Assembly (NCBI GenBank): GCA_036169595.1
Contig: CM069766.1
Coordinates: 243,501-307,500, forward strand
Reading direction: 5' to 3'
Length of the DNA: 64,000 nucleotides
DNA from: Dictyostelium firmibasis
Lineage: Eukaryota > Evosea > Eumycetozoa > Dictyosteliales > Dictyosteliaceae
Part shown: positions 1 through 12,882 of the stretch, piece by piece
How positions within the stretch are numbered: position 1 is the stretch's first letter
Layout of the letters: every line of letters begins with the position of its first letter
The notes under the pieces: generated by a model
Told to the model about the DNA's origin: nothing
What the model saw: only the letters and a program-made list of their open reading frames with translations
Database searches by the model: none
Position numbers and translations under genes: made by a program

Positions 1-2588
<2,588 letters not shown>

Positions 2589-2593
2589 AATTT

Positions 2594-2634
<41 letters not shown>

Positions 2635-3222
2635 GTAACATTTATTATTATAACACATTAAAATCATAATTTTTTTATTGTAAATAAAAACTCATAATCC
2701 TTTATTTTTAGGTAACACGAAATAATTTTTGGATTGTTAAAAAAAAAAAAACAAAAACCTTCTTAAAAAAATAAAAAATGACGCACTAATTTCAGTTTGG
2801 ATTTGTGCACGTCATCGAAATACACCAGTAGAATTTGTTCATAATAAAATATCATTGGCACTGAAAAAATATAAGCTAGGAAAATACAGTTTAAACGACA
2901 AAAAGGTATTTTTGGGGAAAAAAGATCATTATAATAATAAATTTAAAAAAAATACTTCTTCCCAAACCAAAAAAAAAAAAAAAAATAATAATAAAAAATA
3001 AAATTTTTTTACGAAAATGATTGTGGTGATGCAACAAAAGATATTTATTTTCCACCTTCGAATTTAAAAAAAATTTTATTTTTTTTAAATTAAATTTTTT
3101 TTTCACAAATTACCCAACGTTTTTTGCCGCAACCTTTCAAAATATTTGGCTATAAAATTGATTTTTCAAAAAATTTAATCATTTGAAAATTAAGAAAACA
3201 AATATATTTATATATATATAAA
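2589..3222. other. Intergenic region with an orphan open frame (2741-3001)
   Basis: This 634-bp gap separates two genes on the + strand. It starts with a T/A homopolymer block that probably belongs to the 3' end of the G-patch gene. From 2741 to 3001 the + strand has 86 sense codons then TAA, with no in-frame ATG. Its core at 2780-2890 is richer in G and C than the rest and uses varied amino acids (for example VWICARHRNTPVEF). I do not recognise it; it may be a gene relic or an exon. The 3195-3222 stretch before the next ATG is TA-rich, as is usual for promoters here. Confidence 0.5.
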
Positions 3223-4185
3223 ATGAATAAATTAATTTCATTCTTTTTAGTATCATTATTATTAGTTGCAGTTACTACTGCTCAAACTAGCTACCCAAAC
3301 CTTCCACTTGAATTCACTGCTGATGTCCAAATCCAAGTTGAAACCTCACAATCACCATTCCCAATGCCATCAGTTAGTGGTACTCTCTACTATGCCTACC
3401 AAAAATTAGTTCAAAGAATGGACTCAACTGATCCAATGTTTGGTCAAACCATCACTACCCTCGATCGTTACGATCAAATGAACGAATACAACTATGCCTC
3501 TGGTGATTGCAAATGCTCGCAAATCAGCGGTGATATGCCACTTTACACTATTTTACCAGGTAGCACTTTCCAAGGTCAAGTTGATGTCAATGGTGTTGCA
3601 AGTGATCAATGGCAATTCTCTTTATCAAGCTCTGTTAACATTTCACTCTTTGTTGATCCATCACGTGAAGTTTTAACTCAAGCCGTCATGGTTGTAAGCC
3701 AACAAGGTACCACTATGACCTCCACCATCACTTTCTCAAATGTTAACACTGAACCAATCTCTGCTGATATCTTTGACGTTCCATCATACTGTTCATGCCC
3801 AACCCCAGCCCCACCAGTTATCCCACCAGCTAACGCTTGTCCAGGTAACCCACCATCTGGTTGTGATTGTGCCCCAGCTTTAAGTTTCTGCTCTGAAGTT
3901 AACTACCCAATCGCTTCTGCTGACGATGCCACCACTGTTGATTCTATGGTCGAAGAAACCTTCAACAACTTTGTTTCCTTCAGCAAACCAACCACTGCTT
4001 GTGCTTCAAACATGAAATCTTTCCTCTGCGGTACCTTATTCCCATTATGTACTGGTACCCCATCTATCATGCTCCCATGTGCCAACCTTTGCCCAAGCTG
4101 TAGCTGTGGTGGTTCTGGTAACAATACCTGCGCTTCTGCCTTACCAAACACTGCCTGTACCCAATACGGTAGCGGTTTCTGTTAA
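3223..4185 (+). CDS. Secreted protein with a Frizzled-like Cys-rich domain
   Basis: A single exon of 320 residues. A hydrophobic signal peptide covers about residues 1-20 (ends ATTAQ). Residues 20-195 form a Cys-poor beta-type domain I cannot assign. After a Pro-rich linker (PTPAPPVIPPANACP) come about 100 residues spaced like a Frizzled CRD: FCSEVNYPI, a helical stretch, then FLCGTLFPLC and LPCANLCPSC, followed by a short Cys-rich tail. There is no membrane segment or GPI signal, so it is probably secreted. Codon use stands out: C-ending codons (GCC, AAC, CTC, ACC) are frequent, unlike the neighbouring genes, which suggests high expression. A binding or adhesion role is only a guess. CRD assignment is moderate; gene existence is certain. 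Confidence 0.85.
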   Translation: MNKLISFFLVSLLLVAVTTAQTSYPNLPLEFTADVQIQVETSQSPFPMPSVSGTLYYAYQKLVQRMDSTDPMFGQTITTLDRYDQMNEYNYASGDCKCSQISGDMPLYTILPGSTFQGQVDVNGVASDQWQFSLSSSVNISLFVDPSREVLTQAVMVVSQQGTTMTSTITFSNVNTEPISADIFDVPSYCSCPTPAPPVIPPANACPGNPPSGCDCAPALSFCSEVNYPIASADDATTVDSMVEETFNNFVSFSKPTTACASNMKSFLCGTLFPLCTGTPSIMLPCANLCPSCSCGGSGNNTCASALPNTACTQYGSGFC

Positions 4186-4207
4186 GTAATTTCTAGACCA
4201 TATTATC

Positions 4208-4241
<34 letters not shown>

Positions 4242-5184
4242 GGTTCTTTCGAATTAGTTTGGTTATAAATCCTTAATAAAAATTAAAATTATTTATGTAA
4301 AGTTAAAACTTTATTTCTTTTTTTTTTTTTTTTTTTCCTCACAAAATCCCCATAAAAAAAAAAACATAAAATCACTAATTTTCCTGAATTTTTCAAAAAA
4401 TAAATAAAAAAATAAAATAAAAAAGGTGTTCAAATTAATATTAATAGAGGACCTTTGTTTAATAAATTTAAACCTAAATTAAAAGAAAATGATATATTAA
4501 AAGATAATTCTCCAAAATTTTAAAAAAATAAAAACTATATTAAATAAAATAAAATTATAATTTTTTATTTTTTTCTTTCTTTTCTTTTTTTCTTTTTTTC
4601 TTTATTTCATTTTTTTATTAATTTTTATTAATTTTTATTAATTTTTATTAATTTTTATTCTTGTCATTGATAATAATGACCATTTAGATAATAATATAAT
4701 AGATAAAAATAATAAAAAAAAAAACATAAATAATATGGTGCACCATTTGAGATTATTTCCATTTTGTACTTTTTTTTTTTATTTTATTTTTTATTTAAAA
4801 AAGGTTTTATTTAACCTTTTTTATTTTTTTTTTATTTTTTATTTTTTTTATTTTTTTTTCAAAAACTCAGATAAAATCTATAACTTTGTTTTGTTTCAAT
4901 TTTAATTTTTTTATTTTTACACCACCCACCCCACTCTAAATTAAAAAAAAAATTAAAAAAGAAAATAAAAAGATAATAAAAAAAAAAAAAAAAATGATCA
5001 ATTTAATTAAACTCTCATTATAATAAATACTATAGGGGATTTTCTCAATGTTATAAAAAAAAAAAAATTAAAAAAAAACAATTTTATTTCTCTTTTTTTT
5101 TTTTTTTAATTATTTTTTTTTTATTTTGTTGGATTTTTTTAAAAATATACATATACAATTTGGTTAATTATTTCTTTTTAAAAT
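4186..5184. other. Intergenic region with coding-like scraps and a hairpin
   Basis: This 1-kb gap holds homopolymers, a T/C-rich tract (4560-4610) and tandem TTTTTATTAA units (4612-4660). A 35-codon open stretch ends at 4523 (contains RGPLFNKFKPKLKEND), and another short open stretch begins near 4660; both look more coding-like than their surroundings but lack a recognisable family. A perfect 10-bp inverted repeat with a 6-nt loop lies at 4797-4822. A C-rich motif (CACCACCCACCCCACTC, about 4921-4937) sits 250 bp before the P450 start and could be a regulatory site. Confidence 0.4.
4797..4822. repeat. Perfect 10-bp inverted repeat
   Basis: AAAAAAGGTT (4797-4806) pairs with AACCTTTTTT (4813-4822) across a 6-nt loop. 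It is AT-rich, so part of the match is expected by chance; the GG/CC core makes it slightly more notable. Confidence 0.5.
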
Positions 5185-6360
5185 ATGATTTTAATCATAT
5201 ATATTGCTTTGTTTTGTTTTATATTAAGATTTGTAAGTAAAAAAAAAACTTTTTTATAATATTATAATACTAAAAATAATATAATACTAATAATAATAAT
5301 AATAATAATAGTATTATATAAATAAAAAATTTTCAAATAATGAACCTATAAGATGTGGTTGGTTAGCAATACCACTATTTGGGCATTTTTATGGTGTTAA
5401 TTTTACAAAACCATTTTATGAAATTTATAATAATACTAAACATTTAATGAATGAAAAGTATGGAAAACATAAATTATTTTCTATATGGTTTATGGATAGT
5501 TATATGGTATTTATAACTGATGCTTATTTAGCTAGAGAATTTTTAGTAAAAAATGGTGAAAACTTTTTAAATAGACCCATTACCAGTGCAACTAAATTAT
5601 TTTCTCATAATTTTTCAAACCTTTCTCAATCAAGAGATCAAAGATGGTTTGATATTAGAAATACATTCTCCCATATGGCAACTAATCTATTAGTTAGAAA
5701 AAAAACTCACCATATCGAAAACAAAACTAAAGAATTAATTGCCAATTTAAAAGATGAAAGAAATTGTAGATTATCACCAAACTCAATAGAAATTCATAAA
5801 ATTACTAAATCATATCTTTTAAATTTATTATTTGAATATTTCAATAGATCTGAACCATTAGAAAACACTATTAAAGATTCAAGATCTCAAGAATTGATAG
5901 ATAATGTCTTAAAATTTCTATCAAATACTCAAGGTAAACCATTACTAAATTGTAAATTATTTTGTATGTTTATAGCTACCTATCATAAGATCACCGGTTT
6001 GAAAATAGTTTATAAACCTTATAAACTAATTAAAGAATTATTAATTGATGATCATATCAAAACTATCGATAGAAATAATCCTAGAGATCCAATAGATGAG
6101 TTAATCATTCTAAATGAATCCTATCCTAAACATCAACAAAGTGAGGATAATATTATCTCTCCAATTTTTGATATGTTTGTACCAGGTTTAAACACAAGTT
6201 CTTTCATTTTAGAATGGTTCATGCTATTACTTTCAAATTATCCTTTAACTCAAAACTCAATTTATAATGAATTAGTTAATATTTTAAATAATGAAAATAA
6301 TACTAATAATAATATTAATAATAATAATGATAAAAATGATAAAGATGGTAAAGATGGTAT

Positions 6361-6391
<31 letters not shown>

Positions 6392-6892
6392 GATGATGAT
6401 GATGATGATGATAACTACTATAAAGATTTCATTGGTATTAAACACAAAACACAAACTCCAATTTTAAATAGTGCAATTAATGAAGTTATTAGATATAAAA
6501 TGGGAACTAGTGGTGGACCAAGAACAACAAAAGAAGATATTTGTATAGATGGTAAATTTATTCCAAAGGGAACTGGTGTTGCAATATTAACAATAGCTAT
6601 TTTTAATGATAAAGAGTATTGGGGTAATCCTGAAGAATTTGATCCTGATAGATTTCTTGGTGATTATGATAAAATTAAACCTCATTTAGATCGTTTATTA
6701 CATTTTGGTGTTGGTAAACGTCAATGTCCTGGTAAAAACATAGCAAATGACCAAATATATTTGGTATGTGCTAATATGGTTTTAAATTTCACTTGGTCCT
6801 CTGAAAGTGGTGAAAAAATAAATGAAATACCAGATTTTAAATTAAACTCTTTACCTCCACCATATAAATTAATTTTAAAAAAAAGAAATTAA
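5185..6892 (+). CDS. Cytochrome P450
   Basis: Two exons, 5185-5232 and 5312-6892 (intron GTAAGT..TAG, phase 0), give 542 residues. Exon 1 encodes only the N-terminal membrane anchor (MILIIYIALFCFILRF); exon 2 opens with the usual P450 entry region (WLAIPLFGHFYG). Seen motifs: I-helix-like segment FVPGLNTSSFILEW, K-helix ExxR (EVIRYKMG), PERF-like region (FDPDRFLG) and the heme loop FGVGKRQCPGKNIA with the Cys ligand. A low-complexity Asn/Asp/Lys insert of about 40 residues (6290-6420) lies between the I and K helices, where it should loop out. The I helix lacks a textbook AGxDT: it reads PGLNTS, with N in the acidic position. It is probably an ER monooxygenase; substrate unknown. It belongs with the Dictyostelium-specific CYP families (508/513-like), but I cannot name the subfamily. 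Confidence 0.93.
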
Positions 6893-7089
6893 AATAAAAA
6901 TTTTTTTAAAAAAAGAAACAATATTTAACCATGTAAAATAATTAAAGATTATATCTTTTTTCTTTTTTTTTTTTTAAATAATTATTTTTTAAAAACTAAT
7001 CTCTAAATCTAAAAATATTCAAAAGTAAATTGGAATCGTTCTAATTTTTATATCCTTTTTCTTTTTTTTATTTTTTTATTAAGTTTTTA

Positions 7090-9593
7090 TTATTTTCTTA
7101 ATTGATTCCTTCTAAGTTTATAAATGACAAACATTCCAACAAAGATACATGCTAAATTGAAAACAAAACTTAAAATAAAAGAAGTTCTAAAACAATGAGT
7201 GCCACGGCATTTTTTACCATGTTCGGATAAATCATCATAAATCTTACTACTTAATGTGTTAAATATAAGAGATGCTGATGCTGATGAAATTGCCAACTAG
7301 GGATATATTTAATAATTTAATTAATAAATTAATTACCTTTTAAAATTTTTTTTTTTTTTTTTTAAATCAAATAAAAAGGAAATATTGAAAAACTTACAAA
7401 ACCGAAATTAATACCAAATCTTCTTGGTCCAAATCTTAAACTTGTTAATGATACCATAATTGAAACCATACCTCCATAACCAATACCTGTAATAATAGTT
7501 GCTGGATAAAATAATGTTTCTAAATCGAATGCAATAACCAAATGGGTTAAAGAAAGTATTAAACTTGATAAAACAACACACCAAAATCTTGAATATTTCT
7601 TTGAACTTTTTGTTTTTTTAATAATAAAAATCTATTATTAATAAAGTTCTTTTTATATAAAATAAATTAAAAAAATTAAAAATACAAACATTATATCTGA
7701 TAATAAACCATTTCCAACTCTACCTGTTAAATTACTACATGCGAAAATAATAACTAGATCACTATATTAAGAAAAAATAATTTGAGAATGTAAACATTAC
7801 CAAATTGATTTCTTTTTTTTTTTTATTATTTTTATTTTTTTTTTTTTTGAAATAATTATTTTAACATACCTGTGCATTGAACTTGGTTTATCTAATGCTT
7901 GAGCCATAACTGCAATATTGTTTAAATACATTAAACTAGTACCTGCAGCAAAGAAATAAATAACCCACATTAACCAAAATTCCCACTGTTTTAATAATTT
8001 TAAACCTGAAATATCTCTTCTTCCTTTGAACGAGTAAAAGAAAATAAAATGTAAGATTCAATCATTACTTAATAATGTAAAATAAATAAAAAAAATAAAT
8101 AATAAACGATAAATAATACTATACCATCTAAATAATTTGGATTTCTTTCAACCTCTGAATCTGCGCCTGTAGCTGCAACCTCATCAAAATCTTCGATTTT
8201 ATTTAGTAATTTATAACTAGAAGAATTTAAAATATTTTTATTATTATTAGTAATATTATTTAATAAAGTTTTTAATTTACCTCCTTTTTTTTGCATGCTA
8301 ATATCATCATGAATAGCATGACTATCACTACTACTATTTAAATCACTACCACTTTTATTAACACTACCACTACCACTACTTGTACCATTCTCCTCATCGA
8401 TTCCACTATCACCACTATTGTTGTTGTTGTTATTAGTGTTTGTAATAGAAGTACTGCCATTTATTGTTAGATCTTCACTACTTTGATTGAATTGAGAATT
8501 CTTTAATTTTTCATCTTTATTTTCTTCGTCACTATCATCTTCCAACTCTGGTTCTTCAACACCTTCAACCTTTACAACTCTAACAATAAATGCTGAAATC
8601 AATGCAACAGAACTAAGGAGAATGGCCAAAAATAATAAATATCCTTCAACATTATTATGTTTTTTAAATGTTGATTTATAAATTATACCAAATACACCTG
8701 ATGATAATGCAAACATACCAACAAGTACACCACCAATCTAAATAATTTATAAATTAATTATTAATTTTTTGTTTTTGTTTTTTATTTTTACTATTTCTAT
8801 TTTAAAATAATAAATACCTTTCCTCTATGTTTAATTGTATAATTATGAACATTTGGAACAATTGCAGATGTAAATGTTGCATGTGATGCTTGGCCCACCA
8901 AAAATAAAAAGAATGATAACAAGTATACATTGTTTAAAATGGCACCTTTTAAAATAGCCCATACTCCCAAATACCCAATGACATATAATACTGTCGCTAA
9001 TAATGATGTATAAAATGGTCCGAATAAATCAAAGAAATAACCAACTGTTAATCCGATGTATCTATAATAATAAAATAATGAAATGAAAGTGTTAAAAAAT
9101 AAATAAATAGTGAGTATTGGAAAAAAAAAAAAAAAAAAAAGAAATAGAAAAAAAAAAAAACATACATTCCAACATCTCCAAGCGAAATTGCTAGACCAAT
9201 ATCAGTTTGACTGTAATCCAATCTATCTCTAACCTCATTGGAAATTACACTAAAACCATAGAGAGTACCAGATATTAAAATTGTTAAAACACCCCAAACG
9301 AATGAAATGGTACGTTGGGTTCTTTTGTCTCTAATAAAGTGGGGAGGTTTATAAAATCTATGTAAACCTTTTTCTTTTTCAATTTGTTTTTTATTTCTTT
9401 TCTTTAAATATCTTGAATTATCCCCATCATCAATATCATTTATATTAATATTTACATTTTCAATACTATTCTTTAATGATTGTTCTTCTTCTTCTTTAGT
9501 TATTGAATAATTTGAATCAGTTAATTCATTATTATTAATATTATTAATATTATTCTCGCTATTGATATTTTTACTGTCTATAGTATCAGTCAT
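7090..9593 (-). CDS. Major facilitator transporter, nodulin-like type
   Basis: Seven exons on the minus strand: 9593-9166, 9061-8818, 8737-8125, 8023-7870, 7761-7686, 7631-7398, 7296-7090, all phase-consistent, about 651 residues. The short exon 5 and the intron 7685-7632 (54 nt) are the least certain. The N-terminus is hydrophilic and Asn/Glu-rich (residues 1-105). Then come membrane segments typical of MFS, with a nodulin-like motif around the first junction (SLGDVGIYIGLTVGYFFDL). A roughly 110-residue hydrophilic central loop (acidic, then Ser/Gly/Asn-rich) divides the two halves. The second half shows LTGRVGNGLLSDI, a variant of the MFS loop signature. Nodulin-like MFS proteins include monocarboxylate and metal-related transporters; the substrate is unknown. 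It is convergent with the P450 gene (197 bp between stops) and has a GT-rich upstream region. Confidence 0.88.
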
Positions 9594-9703
9594 TATTTAT
9601 TTGGGGGTGGATTAACTATGTATATATTTTTTTTTTTCCAAAAAAATAAATAAATAAATAATAATAAATTTGTTTTTATTAATTAAAATATTTGTTTATT
9701 ATT

Positions 9704-9740
<37 letters not shown>

Positions 9741-9813
9741 TCGGAAATAACAAGTTTTAACTAATCAAAAAGATTAGGTTGACTAGAATACAGGATTGGA
9801 ATTAAATTTAACT

Positions 9814-9825
9814 CCACAGCTGTGG
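9814..9825. promoter_or_regulatory. 12-bp perfect palindrome CCACAGCTGTGG
   Basis: A GC-rich perfect dyad with an E-box-like core (CAGCTG), standing alone in AT-rich DNA 221 bp upstream of the MFS start codon. It has the form of a site for a dimeric regulator. Function is inferred only. Confidence 0.4.
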
Positions 9826-9826
9826 C

Positions 9827-9863
<37 letters not shown>

Positions 9864-9924
9864 GGGTTCGCTTATTCTGTTTTTTTTAAGAATTGTTTTA
9901 TTTGACAATTTCGATAACAGAGTA

Positions 9925-10085
9925 AATGTGGGTTTGTGTGGTAAAGAGTGAATGTATTATTCTATTCAAATTAAATTGGTAATAATTTGGTGAAAAGATA
10001 TCTTTAATAAGTGTATTGTGTATTAATGTGTGGTGGTGTGGTAGTATTATTGTAGTAATATTTGAATGTGTGGTAGTAAATTATA
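9925..10085 (-). promoter_or_regulatory. Candidate G-box cluster upstream of the MFS gene
   Basis: Several GT-rich motifs (GTTTGTGTGGT, GTGTGGTGGTGTGGT, ATGTGTGGT) recur within 160 bp, 330-490 bp upstream of the minus-strand MFS start. Known Dictyostelium G-boxes bound by the zinc-finger factor GBF are GT-rich or CA-rich on the other strand, and drive genes induced by extracellular cAMP after aggregation. Developmental induction of the MFS gene is therefore a reasonable inference. Confidence 0.4.
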
Positions 10086-10305
10086 AAAATATAACAATAT
10101 TTATATAAAAATATTTATTATATTATATTGTAGAGAATAATAAGTAGCGTGATATTATTTTATGAATGCAAAAAAAGTAAAAAGCAAGGAAAACTTTTTT
10201 AACAACAATTTTATTATTGTTTAGTTATTATTACTATTATTTTTTATTATTTTTTATTATTATTATATAAAAAAAGTATTTATTGATATTTAATATTCAA
10301 TTTAA

Positions 10306-10339
<34 letters not shown>

Positions 10340-10725
10340 TAATTATTTTTATTATATGGATTATTATTGACTTTTCATTTAAAATGATTAATTTTGGTAC
10401 TATTAATCATTTATGATGAAATGTGATAAAAAAAAAAAAAAAAAAAAAAAAAAAGTTGAAATTAAAAAAGTTATCAGTTTTAAATCATAAAAAAAAAAAA
10501 AAAAAAATAAAAAAAAAATTATAAAAAAATTAAAATTTAAATGGGAAATTTCAAAAAATAAACAATTGTTGAAAAAAAAAAAATAAAAAATAAAAAAAAA
10601 AGATTTTTATTTCAGACTTTCTAAAAATGGTAATGATTTATTTATTCGTTTAATTAATAATTATTTTATTCTTTTTTTTTTTATTTTTTTTTTATTTTTT
10701 TTTTCAAATAAATATTATTTGATAA

Positions 10726-10763
<38 letters not shown>

Positions 10764-10795
10764 AAAATATATAATTATATCTTATAATTTTATAT

Positions 10796-12433
10796 TTAAT
10801 TTAAATCAAAATATTTTCTAAAGAGTGGACAATATTTACTTTCGACAGTAACAAACTCTTTAAAGAATAAATTTTTAGATTCTTTAGTGGTACAAGTTTG
10901 AGATTTTAATATTAAGAATTGATCAAAGAGTTTATCGATAGTTTCTTTGTCAGCATCTTTGTAATCATTATAAAGGCCACCATATTGACCCTCTTCTTTT
11001 GAATCTTCGAAAAGGATGACAAAGTAGGAGCAAAGATGATTTTGAATCGATAACATGAAATGTTGTTGACATTCTTTTGGTGCCAAAATCATTAATTGTA
11101 AATAGAATTCCATTGGTGTTAAAATATCATCTAAATCACCACTCTCCAAACAGTAGATTACATCATTTGATATTGCTCTTTCATGTGATGTTAAAAGTTT
11201 TAGACAATGTTCTTTACTCTCTTCATTTGGTAATGATTGATAGATCTCAAATAAACCTTGTGTCTCTTCCAATGTAAGATGTTCCTCTTTCCATGTATTC
11301 AAATATTCTACTAAAATTGGATAGAATTTCTCAATGAATAATTTAGAATCTGTATTCTTTAAGATTGAATGAAAAACTGATATAAATTCACTATTGATTT
11401 CACCATCCTCTTCATCAACACCATCATCACCACCACCACCATTTACCAATATGAATCTATTCAAATATTCAATAATCTTTTCAACATTATCTTTAATAAA
11501 TAATCCAACAACTTTATTTTCACGTAATAAAAATGTTGATTCATTCTTTTCTAATGATTCACAACCAGCATTACTTTTTAAATTTATAAAAATATATATA
11601 AAAAAAAAAAAAAAACAAAAAATCAATATTTTAATAAAATAAGAAAAGAAGTGAGAGGAAAAAAAAAAAAAAATACATACGTTATTTTTTCAATGTTTTT
11701 TAAATAATATTGTTGTTGATCAGAATCAGTTATATAACAACAAATACTCATAAAATAAGTTGCTCTTTGTTTTTTATCAGCTAACATTGGTAATTGATAT
11801 TCAAGATTTTTTAAAAGATGTGATGATAATTCTTGTTTCTTTTCTACTGGTAATAATTGTTGACTATTGAAAATTCCCAATGATAATGAAACTAAACATG
11901 ATAATGATTCTTTAGTTTTTTTCATTAATTCAATAGACGAAATTTTTAATAATAATTCAAATGGTGTTTTCTCTGATGATGCTTGATCAATGAATGCTTG
12001 ATCATTCTCTTCAATTTGATTACCTAATACTAATCCAACTCTTGATAAAAAGAACTTAATGGTTTTAATTGCAATATGACCATCTCCTGAATCTAATTCT
12101 TTATATAAATCTAAATACTTTTATTTTTTCAAAAAAAAATTAGAAAAAAAAAAAAAAAAAAATGTATAAATGTAAATATTAAAATTTTAATAGTTACATT
12201 TACTAAAACTTCAAATAATTCAAATCTCCAATTTATAATAATATCTAAAGATGAAAGAGCTTGGATAGCAAAAAGTTTAACTTGATCTGATGTTTCTAAT
12301 GTAATTAATGTTTCATATAATTCTATTACTTTTTTATCATCATTATTTTCCATATAGTATTTAATAAATAAACAAGTTGATAATGCTCTTAAAATATAAT
12401 TATTACTTTTAATCCATTCTTCAAATTCTATTT

Positions 12434-12465
<32 letters not shown>

Positions 12466-12882
12466 AATATTATAAAAAAAAAGTTAGAGAGTTGAAATCA
12501 AAATTTTTTTTTTTTTCATTTTTCATTTTTTTTTTTGCTCCAAAATTTTTTTTTTTTTTGGCCCAACGCGATAAAAATAGATAATTTAGTGAAATAAAAA
12601 AAAAAAAAAAGACTTACGATTAACTTTTAATTTTTTTGAGATCATAAATATAACAACAGAATTAATTGTACTTAAAATTTTACATGATTTTAATGGGGTT
12701 GTTGTAATGAATTCTTCAACAGCTTTTTTAAATTCTTCAACACTCCATTTCGAACATTGCTTTAATAAATTCTCTGAAACCATTTCTCCTAAATCGCTAT
12801 TGCTTCTATTTACACTTGATAATATAAAAACATTATCTGATTTAGCAATACCTTCATTTAGAAATTTTATTATTTCTTGCAT
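10796..12882 (-). CDS. All-helical repeat protein, function unknown
   Basis: Four exons on the minus strand: 12882-12618, 12427-12198, 12117-11681 and 11573-10796, all phase-consistent, about 569 residues. The protein is Leu/Glu/Lys-rich and reads as amphipathic helices of 15-20 residues throughout, with no signal peptide and no membrane segment, so an armadillo/HEAT-type superhelix is likely. An acidic Gly/Asp/Glu loop (GGGGDDGVDEEDGE) lies in the last exon. I do not recognise the family. Length and fold type would be compatible with a proteasome assembly chaperone such as PSMD5/S5b, but no diagnostic motif supports this and it is only an idea. The introns hold A/T homopolymers. Confidence 0.8.

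Larger units (their letters stand above)
9594..10795. other. Intergenic region upstream of the MFS gene
   Basis: This 1.2-kb gap is the promoter side of the minus-strand MFS gene and the downstream side of the next minus-strand gene. Notable items: homopolymer T blocks (9705-9736, 9831-9862), an inverted repeat CTAATC/GATTAG (9761-9777), a perfect palindrome at 9814-9825, and a GT-rich stretch with repeated GTGTGGT (9925-10085). The part from 10100 to 10795 is nearly pure A/T with ATT repeats. I see no gene. Confidence 0.6.

Noticed and set aside
4612-4660. Tandem TTTTTATTAA units suspected to be a mobile-element end
   Set aside because: Simple AT repeat; no terminal inverted repeat, target duplication or coding part nearby.
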